A program made the translations under genes and the position numbers. DNA of 64,000 nt, from contig NZ_JAIHON010000026.1 of the NCBI RefSeq assembly GCF_021173675.1, positions 28,255 to 92,254 of the forward strand, in the 5' to 3' direction. The notes under the pieces were generated by a model. The model saw only the letters and a list, made by a program, of their open reading frames with translations, had not been told where the DNA came from and made no database searches. How positions within the stretch are numbered: the stretch's first letter is position 1; every line of letters begins with the position of its first letter. This document shows positions 1 to 10,593 of this stretch, piece after piece. The DNA comes from Streptomyces lincolnensis (GTDB taxonomy: Bacteria > Actinomycetota > Actinomycetes > Streptomycetales > Streptomycetaceae).

Positions 1-554
1 CGTACGTACCCCGGGACACCCAGGCACAGATCGCCTCCGGCGCGGGTGGCCGCTTTGCTTTGGCAGGAGCGAAGTGCGAGCGACAACTCCCCGCCCGCTA
101 CGGCCCCGCGCCGGAGGTCCCCGTCGAACAGCGCGGCAGCGGAACCCAGTTGCGCCACGTGCGCAACTTCGCCTCCGCCGACGCCTTCGAGTGCGACCGG
201 CTGATCGCCGTCGAGGTGATCACGCCCGGCGGCAACTGGTCCTCCTACCCGCCGCACAAGCACGACGAGAACCGGCCGGGCGTGGAAGCCGAGCTGGAGG
301 AGATCTACTACTTCGAGATCGACGGCCCGAACGGTTTCGGCTATCAGCGCGTATCCCCTTCCCGTGAGGGCGGATCGGACGTCCTCGCGGAGGTCCGCTC
401 CGGCGACGCCGTGCTCGTCCCCGACGGCTGGCACGGCCCGTCGATCGCCCAGCCCGGCCACGACATGTACTACCTGAACGTCATGGCCGGACCGGGTGAG
501 CACCGCGAGTGGCGGATCTGCTTCCACCCGGACCACACGGAGGGCTACCGATGA
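1..554 (+). CDS. iolB: 5-deoxy-glucuronate isomerase IolB, 5' end outside window
   Basis: This is the C-terminal 183 residues of IolB, read in frame from base 3 with no start codon in the window. IolB isomerises 5-deoxy-D-glucuronate to 2-deoxy-5-keto-D-gluconate in cytoplasmic myo-inositol catabolism. The visible part is a cupin: the metal-ligand motif PPHKHDE lies near bases 250-270, followed by an acidic ELEEIYYFEID segment and a second cupin strand with DGWHGPSIAQPGHD. The stop overlaps the iolD start as ATGA, so translation of the two is probably coupled. An ATG-less internal TTG at base 60 is not a true start because homology continues upstream of it. The identification is firm; only the 5' part is missing. 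Confidence 0.93.
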   Translation, partial: YVPRDTQAQIASGAGGRFALAGAKCERQLPARYGPAPEVPVEQRGSGTQLRHVRNFASADAFECDRLIAVEVITPGGNWSSYPPHKHDENRPGVEAELEEIYYFEIDGPNGFGYQRVSPSREGGSDVLAEVRSGDAVLVPDGWHGPSIAQPGHDMYYLNVMAGPGEHREWRICFHPDHTEGYR

Positions 555-2428
555 GCATCAGGCTTACGGTCGCGCAGGCACTCGTCCGCTTCCTGGCCGT
601 CCAGTACACCGAGCGTGACGGCGTACGGCAGCGGCTGATCGGCGCCACCTGGGGCATCTTCGGCCACGGCAACGTGGCCGGCCTCGGCCAGGCGCTCGTC
701 GAGTACGGCGACGAGATGCCCTACCACCAGGGCCGCAACGAGCAGTCGATGGTGCACGCGGCCGTCGGCTACGCCCGCCAGTCCAACCGGCTGTCCACGC
801 ACGCCGTGACGACGTCGATCGGCCCGGGCGCCACCAACCTGGTCACCGGCGCGGCCCTCGCGACGATCAACCACCTCCCGGTCCTGCTGCTCCCCGGCGA
901 CATCTTCGCCACCCGGGTCGCCGACCCGGTCCTCCAGCAGCTCGAAGTGCCGTACGCGGGCGATGTCAGCGTCAACGACAGCCTGCGCCCGGTGTCGAGG
1001 TACTTCGATCGGGTGACCCGTCCGGAGGCCCTGATCCCGGCGGCCCTCCAGGCGATGCGCGTGCTGACGGACCCGGTCGAGACCGGCGCCGTCACCCTCG
1101 CCCTCCCGCAGGACGTGCAGGCCGAGGCGTACGACTGGCCCGAGGAGTTCTTCGCCGAGCGCACCTGGGTGGTCCGCCGCCCGGGCGCCGACCCGGCCGA
1201 ACTCGCCGAGGCGGTACGGGCGATCAGGGCGGCGGAGAAGCCCCTGGTGATCGCGGGCGGCGGGGTCCACCACAGCCGCGCCGAGGAGGCTCTCGCCGAG
1301 TTCGCCGAGGCCACCGGCATCCCGGTCGCCTCCACCCAGGCCGGCAAGGGCTCCCTGCGGTACGACCACCCGCAGGACGTCGGCGGCGTCGGCCACACCG
1401 GCACCGCGACCGCCAACGAACTCGCCCGCCAGGCCGACCTGGTGATCGGTGTCGGAACCCGCTACACCGACTTCACCACCGCCTCGAACACCCTGTTCAC
1501 CGGCGACGGCGTCCGCTTCCTCAACCTCAACATCGCGGGCCACGACGGCCACAAGCTCGCCGGGCAGCCGCTGATCGCGGACGCCCGCAGCGGCCTGACC
1601 GAGCTCACCGAGGCCCTGAGGCCGCACGGCCACCGCGTCACCGACACCTACGTCGGCGAGTACACCCTCGACAAGGAGCGCTGGGAGCAGCGCGTCGACG
1701 CCTGCTACGAGGCCGACGAGATCGACGTACGCCCGACCCAGCCGCAGGTCCTCGGCGCGCTGGACGCCCTGGTGGACGAGTCGGACGTGGTCATCAACGC
1801 GGCCGGCTCCCTCCCCGGCGACCTGCACAAGCTGTGGCGGGCCCGGTCCAGGGACCAGTACCACCTGGAGTACGGCTACTCCTGCATGGGCTACGAGATC
1901 CCGGCCGCGATCGGCGTGAAGATGGCCGCCCCCGAGCGGAACGTCTGGGCGCTGGTCGGCGACGGCACGTACCTGATGATGCCGACGGAGATCGTGACGG
2001 CCGTGCAGGAGGGCGTTGCGATCAAGATGCTCCTCATCCAGAACCACGGCTACGCCTCCATCGGCGGCCTGTCCGAGTCGGTGGGCGGCGAGCGGTTCGG
2101 CACCGCCTACCGCTTCCAGTCCGACGACGGCACCTACACGGGCGCCCCGCTGCCCGTGGACCTGGCCGCGAACGTGGCCAGCCTCGGTATGCGCGTGCTG
2201 CGCGCGAAGACCGTACGAGACCTCCGCGCCGCCCTCGCCGAGGCGCGCGCCGCGGACACTCCCACATGTGTCTACGTGGAGACCGAAACCGCAGACACAG
2301 TGTCGGGCGCGCCTCCGGCGCAGGCCTGGTGGGATGTACCTGTGGCCGAGACCGCGACCCGAGCGTCCGCGGTGAAGGCCCGTGAGCTGTACGAACGGCA
2401 CGTCTCTACCCGACGCCGCCATCTGTGA
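551..2428 (+). CDS. iolD: 3D-(3,5/4)-trihydroxycyclohexane-1,2-dione acylhydrolase IolD
   Basis: IolD is a ThDP-dependent enzyme that hydrolytically opens the ring of the inositol-derived dione to give 5-deoxy-glucuronate, the substrate of IolB encoded just upstream. The 625-residue protein has the usual length. It shows the N-terminal ThDP pyrimidine domain with the activating glutamate in GRNEQSMVHAA (Glu64), a central domain, and the C-terminal pyrophosphate domain with the GDGTYLMMPTEI motif near residue 471, completed by the downstream QNHGYASIGG. The ATG at 551 is chosen because it overlaps the iolB stop by four bases; in-frame codons further upstream lie inside iolB. mmsA follows after 14 bases, consistent with one iol operon. 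Confidence 0.94.
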   Translation: MSIRLTVAQALVRFLAVQYTERDGVRQRLIGATWGIFGHGNVAGLGQALVEYGDEMPYHQGRNEQSMVHAAVGYARQSNRLSTHAVTTSIGPGATNLVTGAALATINHLPVLLLPGDIFATRVADPVLQQLEVPYAGDVSVNDSLRPVSRYFDRVTRPEALIPAALQAMRVLTDPVETGAVTLALPQDVQAEAYDWPEEFFAERTWVVRRPGADPAELAEAVRAIRAAEKPLVIAGGGVHHSRAEEALAEFAEATGIPVASTQAGKGSLRYDHPQDVGGVGHTGTATANELARQADLVIGVGTRYTDFTTASNTLFTGDGVRFLNLNIAGHDGHKLAGQPLIADARSGLTELTEALRPHGHRVTDTYVGEYTLDKERWEQRVDACYEADEIDVRPTQPQVLGALDALVDESDVVINAAGSLPGDLHKLWRARSRDQYHLEYGYSCMGYEIPAAIGVKMAAPERNVWALVGDGTYLMMPTEIVTAVQEGVAIKMLLIQNHGYASIGGLSESVGGERFGTAYRFQSDDGTYTGAPLPVDLAANVASLGMRVLRAKTVRDLRAALAEARAADTPTCVYVETETADTVSGAPPAQAWWDVPVAETATRASAVKARELYERHVSTRRRHL

Positions 2429-2442
2429 AGGAGCACTCGGTC

Positions 2443-3945
<1,503 letters not shown>

Positions 3946-4002
3946 GAGCGGGGAGCTCGGGGGTTCGGGTGCGTCGGCGGGTGCGGGTTCGTCGTGGTTG
4001 CT

Positions 4003-4073
4003 CGCGCAGTTCCCCGCGCCCCTGAAGAGCTGGGGCTGCGCCCCGCTCTTCCAGGGGCGCGGGGAACTGCGCG
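4003..4073. terminator. Long GC-rich hairpin after the iol operon
   Basis: Arms 4003-4030 and 4045-4073 are complementary over about 27 bases apart from one bulged C, and the loop itself contains a smaller GGGGC/GCCCC hairpin. This kind of element, with CAGTTCCCCGCGCCCC at its core, recurs downstream of Streptomyces genes and probably ends or stabilises the iol transcript. There is no T-run. It is the main content of the 296-base gap between mmsA and the next gene. Confidence 0.75.
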
Positions 4074-4241
4074 ACAAGCCCCCCACGCACCCGCACCCGG
4101 CCGCCGACAGACCCGACCGAGCTCCTGGCCGCCGTACCACGACCGCGGTATACGAAAACGGTCGCGTACCCCCACGGGATGGCCCGGGATTCACTCCCCG
4201 GTCGATAACTGACCGACAGCTTCACCCCGTACCGTTGACGC

Positions 4242-6944
4242 ATGGATCTTCGACGCCCCCGGTGGCTCCGGCACCGTTGGGCCACTGCCGCGGTCGCCGC
4301 CGTCGTCGTACTCGCCGGCGCCGGCACATGGACGGCCGTCGCCGACGACAGCAAGCCGTCGGTGAACCGCACCGACCGGATGATGTCGCTGGACGGCGTC
4401 CGCATCGACACGTCGTACTTCACGACACCCGGTGACGAGAAGCGCCCCGCCGTCCTCCTGGGCCACGGCTTCGGCGGCAGCAAGGACGACGTCCGCGCCC
4501 AGGCCGAGAAGCTGGCCCGCGACGGCTACGCCGTCCTCACCTGGTCGGCGAGAGGCTTCGGCAGGTCCACCGGAAAGGTCGGCCTGAACGACCCGAAGGG
4601 CGAGGTCACCGACGTCGGCAAGCTGATCGACTGGCTGGCGAAACAGCCGACGGTCCAGCTCGACAAGCCCGGCGACCCCCGCGTGGGCATGGCGGGCGCG
4701 TCCTACGGCGGCGCGATCTCCCTCCTCGCCGCAGGCCACGACGACCGCGTGGACGCCATCGCCCCGGCGATCACGTACTGGAACCTCTCGGACGCCCTCA
4801 TCCCGAACGGCGTCTTCAAGAAGCTCTGGGCCGGCATCTTCGTCAACTCCGCGGGCGGCTGCGAGAGGTTCGAGCCGCGGATCTGCGCGATGTACCAGCG
4901 CGTCGCCGAGTCCGGCGTCCCGGACGCGGCGGCCGAGAAGATGCTCCAGGAGCGCTCGCCGTCGGCGGTCGGCGACCGGATCAAGGTGCCCACGCTCCTG
5001 CTCCAGGGCCAGACCGACTCCCTCTTCCCGCTGAACCAGGCCGACGCCGCCGCGAAGGCGATCCGCGCCAACGGCGCCCCGGTTGACGTCGACTGGATCT
5101 CCGGCGGCCACGACGGCGGCGACATGGAGACGAGCCGCGTCCAGACCCGGGTGGCGAACTGGTTCGACCGCTACCTCAAGGACGACAAGGGCGCCGACAC
5201 CGGCCCGGCCTTCCGCGTCACCCGCACCCTCGGCACCGGCACAGGCGACGGCGAGACCCGCCTGAGCGGTGTGAGCGAGGACAAGTACCCCGGCCTGGAG
5301 GCCGACGAGCGCACCATCGCCCTCACCGGCCGCGAGCAGAGCTTCGTCAACCCGGCCGGCGCCAACCCGCCCGCCGTGTCGGCCCTGCCGGGCATCGGAG
5401 CCGCCCTCGGCGGCGGTGGCGGCGGTGGCGAGGAGGACGGCGGCGCGGGAGGCGGTGGCGGCGGGGGCGGGGGCCTCTCCCAGCTGTCCAGCCTCGGCGT
5501 CTCGCTCTCCCTCGACTTCCCCGGCCAGTACGCCGCCTTCGACTCCGCGCCCGTCCGGGACGACCTCCGGATCACCGGCTCCTCCACGGTCACCGTCCAT
5601 GTGAAGTCGACCAGCGACGACGCCGTCCTCTTCGCCAAGCTGTACGACGTCTCCCCGGGCGGCCGCCAACAGGTGCTGCCCGCCCAGCTGGTCGAGCCGA
5701 TCCGCGTCGAGGACGCCAAGGCAGGCAAGGACGTCGCCGTCACCCTGCCCGCGATCGACCACGAGGTCGAGGACGGCCACCGGCTCCGTCTGGTCCTCGC
5801 CTCCACCGACCTCGGCTACGCCTCCCCGGCCACCCAGGCGACGTACACCGTCTCCCTCAAGGGCGACCTGAAGGTGCCGACGGCCCTCAGCGACACCAAC
5901 GCGCAGGCGTCGATGCCCGCGTGGGTGTGGTGGCTGCCGCTCGCCGGCGCGGTCGTCGCCCTGGTCCTGATCGTCACCGGCCGCCGCCGCACGGCCGCGC
6001 CCGCCGCCCCCGAGCCGGTCCTCGCCGAAGTCCCGCTCCAGATCACGGACCTGAGCAAGCGGTACGCCAAGTCGGCCGACCGGTACGCGGTCAGGGACCT
6101 CTCCTTCCGCGTCGAGAAGGGCCAGGTCCTCGGCCTGCTCGGCCCGAACGGCGCCGGCAAGACGACCACCCTGCGCATGTTGATGGGCCTGATCAAGCCG
6201 GACGGCGGCGAGATCCGCGTCTTCGGCCACGCGATCGCGCCCGGCGCCCCCGTGCTGTCCCGCGTCGGCGCCTTCGTGGAGGGCGCGGGCTTCCTGCCGC
6301 ACCTGTCCGGCCAGGAGAACCTGGAGCTGTACTGGCGGGCCACCGGCCGCCCGCCGGAGGACGCCCATCTGGACGAGGCCCTGGAGATCGCCGGCCTCGG
6401 CGGCGCCCTGGAGCGCGCGGTGCGCACCTACTCGCAGGGCATGCGCCAGCGCCTGGCCATCGCCCAGGCCATGCTCGGCATGCCCGATCTGCTGATACTC
6501 GACGAGCCGACCAACGGTCTCGACCCGCCGCAGATCCGGGAGATGCGCGAGGTGATGATCCGCTACGCGGCGGCCGGCCGCACGGTCATCGTCTCCTCCC
6601 ACCTCCTCGCGGAGGTCGAGCAGTCCTGCACCCACCTGGTGGTCATGGACCACGGACAGCTCGTCCAGGCGGGCCCGGTCGGCGAGATCATCGGCTCCGG
6701 CGACACCCTGCTGGTCGGCACGTCCGCACCGCTGGAGGAGCCCGTCGTGGAGAAGGTCGCCGCGCTCCCGGGCGTGGCCTCGGCCGTCATCGCCGACGGC
6801 GGCCTGCTGATCCGCCTCGACGAGGACGGCAGCCCCGCCCGCCTGATCGCCGAACTCGTCCGGCTGGAAGTCCCGGTGGAGTCGGTGGGCCCGCACCGCC
6901 GCCTCGAAGACGCCTTCCTCACCCTGATCGGAGACTCCGCATGA
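4242..6944 (+). CDS. Alpha/beta-hydrolase (S15/X-Pro type) fused to an ABC transporter ATPase
   Basis: The 900-residue protein joins two enzymes. Residues about 12-32 form an N-terminal membrane or signal segment. Residues 60-330 are an alpha/beta-hydrolase with nucleophile motif GASYGG (Ser154), Asp259 in GQTDSLF and His290 in SGGHDGG. A glycine-rich linker near residues 388-410 precedes a beta-rich domain (about 430-560) like the C-terminal domain of CocE/X-Pro dipeptidyl peptidases. A second hydrophobic segment lies near 565-587. From about residue 600 an ABC ATPase follows, with Walker A GPNGAGKTT, signature YSQGMRQR and Walker B LLILDEPTNGLDP. The topology suggests an extracytoplasmic hydrolase and a cytoplasmic ATPase. 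The downstream permease at 7045 is the likely transport partner. The substrate is unknown. Confidence 0.85.
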   Translation: MDLRRPRWLRHRWATAAVAAVVVLAGAGTWTAVADDSKPSVNRTDRMMSLDGVRIDTSYFTTPGDEKRPAVLLGHGFGGSKDDVRAQAEKLARDGYAVLTWSARGFGRSTGKVGLNDPKGEVTDVGKLIDWLAKQPTVQLDKPGDPRVGMAGASYGGAISLLAAGHDDRVDAIAPAITYWNLSDALIPNGVFKKLWAGIFVNSAGGCERFEPRICAMYQRVAESGVPDAAAEKMLQERSPSAVGDRIKVPTLLLQGQTDSLFPLNQADAAAKAIRANGAPVDVDWISGGHDGGDMETSRVQTRVANWFDRYLKDDKGADTGPAFRVTRTLGTGTGDGETRLSGVSEDKYPGLEADERTIALTGREQSFVNPAGANPPAVSALPGIGAALGGGGGGGEEDGGAGGGGGGGGGLSQLSSLGVSLSLDFPGQYAAFDSAPVRDDLRITGSSTVTVHVKSTSDDAVLFAKLYDVSPGGRQQVLPAQLVEPIRVEDAKAGKDVAVTLPAIDHEVEDGHRLRLVLASTDLGYASPATQATYTVSLKGDLKVPTALSDTNAQASMPAWVWWLPLAGAVVALVLIVTGRRRTAAPAAPEPVLAEVPLQITDLSKRYAKSADRYAVRDLSFRVEKGQVLGLLGPNGAGKTTTLRMLMGLIKPDGGEIRVFGHAIAPGAPVLSRVGAFVEGAGFLPHLSGQENLELYWRATGRPPEDAHLDEALEIAGLGGALERAVRTYSQGMRQRLAIAQAMLGMPDLLILDEPTNGLDPPQIREMREVMIRYAAAGRTVIVSSHLLAEVEQSCTHLVVMDHGQLVQAGPVGEIIGSGDTLLVGTSAPLEEPVVEKVAALPGVASAVIADGGLLIRLDEDGSPARLIAELVRLEVPVESVGPHRRLEDAFLTLIGDSA

Positions 6945-7048
6945 GCGAGCTGAGGTGCAGCGGAGGTTGGGGGTCCGCGGAGCGAAGCGGAGTGGGCACC
7001 CGGCCGGAGCGGAGCCGAAGCGGAGCTCAGCAGAAGGAGGAAGCATGA
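6942..7048 (+). other. 35-codon linker reading frame, ATGA-overlapped at both ends
   Basis: An ATG at 6942 overlaps the stop of the hydrolase-ABC fusion, and its TGA at 7046-7048 overlaps the permease ATG, so it could couple translation of the two. The encoded peptide is Arg/Ser/Gly-rich and the DNA is made of degenerate GGAGCGAAGCGGAG-like repeats. This could be a true micro-ORF, a spacer that keeps ribosomes moving, or decayed repeat DNA. The composition gives no support for a folded protein. Confidence 0.25.
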
Positions 7049-7914
7049 GCAGCAGCACGCTGATGGAGCGCGCGGAGGTCGCCGACGGCTACCGCGCGGG
7101 CCGGACGCTGCCCATCCGGGTCGAACTGGTCCGCCAGCTCAAGCGCCGCCGCACGATGGTCATGTTCGGCATCCTGGCGGCCCTGCCGTTCGTCCTGCTC
7201 ATCGCCTTCCAGGTGGGCGGCAGCCCGGGCTCGGAAAACGGCGGCGTCAACCTGATGGACACCGCCACCCTGTCCGGGGCGAACTTCGCGGCGGTGAACC
7301 TCTTCGCCTCCGCGGGCTTCCTGCTGGTCGTCCCCGTCGCGCTGTTCTGCGGGGACACCGTCGCCTCGGAGGCGAGCTGGTCCTCCCTGCGCTATCTGCT
7401 GGCCGCGCCGGTGCCCCGGGCCCGGCTGCTGTGGTCCAAGCTCGTCGTCGGACTGACCCTCAGCCTGGCCGCGATGGTCCTGCTGCCGGTCGTCGCCCTC
7501 GCCGTCGGTTCGGTGGCGTACGGCTGGGGCCCGCTGGAACTGCCCACCGGCGGCTCCCTGGCCGCCGGCGCCGCCGCCCAGCGGCTGCTGATCACCATCG
7601 GGTACATCTTCATCTCCCAACTGATCACCGCCGCCCTGGCGTTCTGGCTCTCCACCCGCACGGACGCCCCCCTGGGCGCGGTCGGCGGCGCGGTCGGCCT
7701 GACCATCGTCGGCAACGTCCTGGACCAGGTGACGGCCCTCGGCGACTGGCGCGACTTCCTCCCGGCGCACTGGCAGTACGCCTGGCTCGACGCCGTACAG
7801 CCCCAACTCCAGTGGTCCGACATGATCCAGGGCGCGTCGATTTCGATAACGTACGCCCTCGTGCTGTTCGCGCTGGCCTTCCGCGGTTTCGCCCGCAAGG
7901 ACGTGGTGTCCTAG
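7045..7914 (+). CDS. ABC-2 type transporter permease
   Basis: This 289-residue membrane protein has a short cytoplasmic N-terminus and about six hydrophobic segments. The first lies near residue 35 (MVMFGILAALPFVLLIAF) and the last near 260-280, with a large hydrophilic stretch after the first helix, the layout of ABC-2 permeases. The ATG at 7045 follows AAGGAGG at the right distance. It is most likely the membrane half of the transporter powered by the ATPase domain of the upstream fusion protein; no other ATPase gene is close. Direction of transport and substrate cannot be read from the sequence. Confidence 0.85.
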   Translation: MSSSTLMERAEVADGYRAGRTLPIRVELVRQLKRRRTMVMFGILAALPFVLLIAFQVGGSPGSENGGVNLMDTATLSGANFAAVNLFASAGFLLVVPVALFCGDTVASEASWSSLRYLLAAPVPRARLLWSKLVVGLTLSLAAMVLLPVVALAVGSVAYGWGPLELPTGGSLAAGAAAQRLLITIGYIFISQLITAALAFWLSTRTDAPLGAVGGAVGLTIVGNVLDQVTALGDWRDFLPAHWQYAWLDAVQPQLQWSDMIQGASISITYALVLFALAFRGFARKDVVS

Positions 7915-8055
7915 GTCAACGGAGGGTCACCCACCGGTCTCGACGGCCGTCCCCCGTGGCCTCTTCGAGATCCTTCCGCAACGGTTCGTGGCGCACGTTC
8001 CGGCCCCCTTCCCCGTCACAGTCACAGAAGTCGACGGACGAAGGGGGCACGGACG

Positions 8056-9576
8056 ATGGACCGGTACCGAACACGACGACTGCGCACGGCACTTCTCGCA
8101 CTCACCGCGGCGGGCGGCCTGCTGCTCACCGGATGCGGCGCGAGCGACGACGGCGGGCGGCGCGACAACAGCTCCGAGGACCGCGCCGAGGGGGCGACCG
8201 GTTTCCCGGCCCCCGACAACGACCGCGAGTACGACCGGGGCACGGACGACGAGGAACGGGACCCCGCCCCCGACCACCTCTCCACCTTCGCCCTCGACGT
8301 CGACACCGCCTCCTACGGCTACGCCCGCCGCACCCTCGCCGAGGGCCGCCGCCCGGACCCCTCGACCATCCGCCCCGAGGAGTTCGTCAACAGCTTCCGC
8401 CAGGACTACGACCGTCCCGACGGCAACGGCTTCTCGGTGACCGTCGACGGCGCCCGCACCGACGAGGAGGACTGGTCCCTGGTCCGCGTGGGCCTCGCCA
8501 CCCGCGGCACGCCCGAGCGGGCCGACCAACGCCCTCCCGCCGCCCTCACCTTCGTCATCGACATCTCCGGCTCCATGAGCGAACCGGGCCGCCTCGACCT
8601 CGCCCAGGAGTCCCTCGGCACGATGACGGACCGCCTGCGCGACGACGACTCGGTCGCGATCGTCACCTTCAGCGACGAGGCCGAGACGGTCCTGCCGATG
8701 ACCCGCCTCGACGGCAACCGCGACGAGATCCACGAGGCGATCGAGGGCCTGTCACCGACCTTCTCCACCAACCTGGGCGCCGGCGTCGAGACCGGTTACG
8801 CCACCGCCGTCGAGGGCCGCCGCGAGGGCGCCACCAACCGGGTCGTCCTGGTCTCCGACGCCCTCGCGAACACCGGCGACACCGACGCCGACACCATCCT
8901 GGAGCGCATCGACGGCGCCCGCCGCGAGCACGGCATCACCCTCTTCGGCGTCGGCGTCGGCAGCGACTACGGCGACGCCCTGATGGAACGCCTCGCCGAC
9001 AAGGGCGACGGCCACACGGTGTACGTGTCCGACCAGGACGACGCCGAGCAGGTCTTCTGCGAGCAACTCCCGCGCAACATCGACCTCACCGCCCGCGACG
9101 CCAAGGCCCAGGTCGCCTTCGACCCCGAGAACGTCACCGACTTCCGCCTCATCGGCTACGACAACCGCCGCGTCGCCGACGACGACTTCCGCGACGACCG
9201 CGTCGACGGCGGCGAGATCGGCCCCGGCCACACCGTGACCGCCCTCTACGCCGTCCGCACCAAACCGGGCGCCGACGGCCACCTCGCCACGGCCACGGTC
9301 CGCTGGCAGGACCCCGAAACCCGCGACCCCCACGAGGAATCAGGCCAACTGCGCACCCTGGACGACTCGGTCTGGGACGCGAGCCCCCGCTTCCAGGTGA
9401 CCGCCGTGGCCGCCTGGTTCGCCGACGCGCTGGGGGACGGCGAGCACCGGGTGCCGGGAAGGCCGTCCCTCATCAAACTCGCCTACCGGGCGGACGACTT
9501 GGCCGAGCGCACCGAGGACGCCGCCGTACGCCGACTCGCCGAGACCATCCACGAGGCGAGGCGTCACACCGACTAG
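8056..9576 (+). CDS. Von Willebrand factor type A (YfbK-like) lipoprotein
   Basis: The 506-residue protein begins with a lipoprotein signal peptide ending in LLLTGC (lipidated Cys27), followed by a charged, disordered spacer. A YfbK-type N-terminal domain (FALDVDTASYGYARRTLAEG) precedes a VWA domain with an intact MIDAS motif DISGSMS (Asp169, Ser171, Ser173), and a C-terminal beta-rich domain follows. It is expected on the outer face of the membrane, binding a partner through a divalent cation; the partner is unknown. The start is the ATG preceded by a GGGGG-rich ribosome site in AAGGGGGCACGGACG. The gene ends four bases from the stop of the convergent regulator, so it is probably transcribed alone. 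Confidence 0.88.
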   Translation: MDRYRTRRLRTALLALTAAGGLLLTGCGASDDGGRRDNSSEDRAEGATGFPAPDNDREYDRGTDDEERDPAPDHLSTFALDVDTASYGYARRTLAEGRRPDPSTIRPEEFVNSFRQDYDRPDGNGFSVTVDGARTDEEDWSLVRVGLATRGTPERADQRPPAALTFVIDISGSMSEPGRLDLAQESLGTMTDRLRDDDSVAIVTFSDEAETVLPMTRLDGNRDEIHEAIEGLSPTFSTNLGAGVETGYATAVEGRREGATNRVVLVSDALANTGDTDADTILERIDGARREHGITLFGVGVGSDYGDALMERLADKGDGHTVYVSDQDDAEQVFCEQLPRNIDLTARDAKAQVAFDPENVTDFRLIGYDNRRVADDDFRDDRVDGGEIGPGHTVTALYAVRTKPGADGHLATATVRWQDPETRDPHEESGQLRTLDDSVWDASPRFQVTAVAAWFADALGDGEHRVPGRPSLIKLAYRADDLAERTEDAAVRRLAETIHEARRHTD

Positions 9577-9580
9577 CGGC

Positions 9581-10495
9581 TCAGCTCTTACGCGCCCCCT
9601 TGGGTGCGAGCAACTGCTCCCGCAGCACCGTGAGTTGATGCGAGGTGTCCACCGCCCGCGTCTCGTCCAACGCGGTCAGTGCCAGCAACAGCACATCGGC
9701 CACCACCAGCGCCGTGAGCGCCTCCGAGGTGATCCCGGTGGGTGTGTGCGGCGCGGTGAGCACCGCGTCCACCCGGTCCCCGAACTCCTCCGCCAGTTCA
9801 TCGGTGACCAGCACCACCCGGGCCCCCACCGCCCGGGCCCGCTCCACCAGCACGGTCAACTCGGTGAGCGCCCGCCCGGGCTGGAAGATCACCACCCCGT
9901 CCCCCTGCCGCAACGCCAGCAGATGGTCGGCGAGGGCGAACCCGGTCGCCCCCGCGAACCGCGCCCGGCGTCCGATCCGGCCCAGCGACAACGCCAGGTG
10001 CCGGGCGGCCGGTTCCGAGGCGGCGATCCCGAAGCAGTGGATCTCCCCGGCGTCCGCGAGCGCCGCCACCGCCTCCCGCAGCACGCCGGGCTCGGTCAGC
10101 CGCCTGGTCTGCTCGATGCGCTCGCGGGCCTCGTCGATCACCTCGCCCCAGATGCCCTCCAGGTCCCGCCCCACATGGGCGATCCGCTGCTTCAGCCGCA
10201 CCTCGGGGGCCACGGAGGAGGTGAACCCGGCCGCGAGTTCCCGCTTGAGGGCGGGCAGTCCGGCGTACCCGAGGCGCTGGAGCGCGCGCACGACCGTGGC
10301 GTTGCTGGTGCCGCTCGCCGTGCCCAGCTCCTGGGCGCCGGCGAAGAGCAGCTGCTCCACGGGGGCGCTGACCAGGTACTGGGCCACCGCGCGCTCGGAC
10401 GCGGAGAGGCTCTCCCAGTGATCGCGCACAGCCGCCCGCAGCCGGGTCACACCCTCGCCGAGGTCCCCGTGATCTGGAATTTCCATTACAGACAT
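9581..10495 (-). CDS. MurR/RpiR family transcriptional regulator
   Basis: The protein has about 304 residues. The N-terminal RpiR-type helix-turn-helix (SERAVAQYLVSAPVEQLLF ... SNATVVRALQRLGYAG) covers roughly residues 20-80. A SIS sugar-phosphate-binding domain covers about 115-270, with CFGIAASEPAARHLA and GDGVVIFQ. Such proteins sense phosphosugars or related ligands. It is transcribed away from the C45 hydrolase/ABC importer operon across a 98-base shared promoter region and probably controls that operon. Two starts are possible: ATG at 10495 (chosen, AAGGAAG just upstream) or ATG at 10486. Confidence 0.88.
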   Translation of the reverse strand: MSVMEIPDHGDLGEGVTRLRAAVRDHWESLSASERAVAQYLVSAPVEQLLFAGAQELGTASGTSNATVVRALQRLGYAGLPALKRELAAGFTSSVAPEVRLKQRIAHVGRDLEGIWGEVIDEARERIEQTRRLTEPGVLREAVAALADAGEIHCFGIAASEPAARHLALSLGRIGRRARFAGATGFALADHLLALRQGDGVVIFQPGRALTELTVLVERARAVGARVVLVTDELAEEFGDRVDAVLTAPHTPTGITSEALTALVVADVLLLALTALDETRAVDTSHQLTVLREQLLAPKGARKS

Positions 10496-10555
10496 TGACT
10501 TCCTTGTGACGGCCGTTACTCTCCTGGGCAATGCATTCCAAGTGGAGAGCTTCTC

Positions 10556-10569
10556 GTAACCAACGTTAC
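10556..10569. promoter_or_regulatory. Candidate operator palindrome GTAAC-N4-GTTAC
   Basis: In the divergent region between the RpiR regulator and the C45 hydrolase gene there is an inverted repeat GTAACCAACGTTAC. Related half-sites GTTAC (10515-10519) and CATTACA (10484-10490) lie nearby. It sits 25 bases before the hydrolase start, a suitable place for repression. Assigning it to the adjacent regulator is an inference from position. Confidence 0.4.
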
Positions 10570-10593
10570 AAGCCTCCCGTGTCGAGGAGAAGA

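Noticed and set aside
545..2422. Long antisense frame across iolD
   Set aside because: Mirror of a well-conserved ThDP enzyme; the composition is that of a shadow in GC-rich coding DNA.
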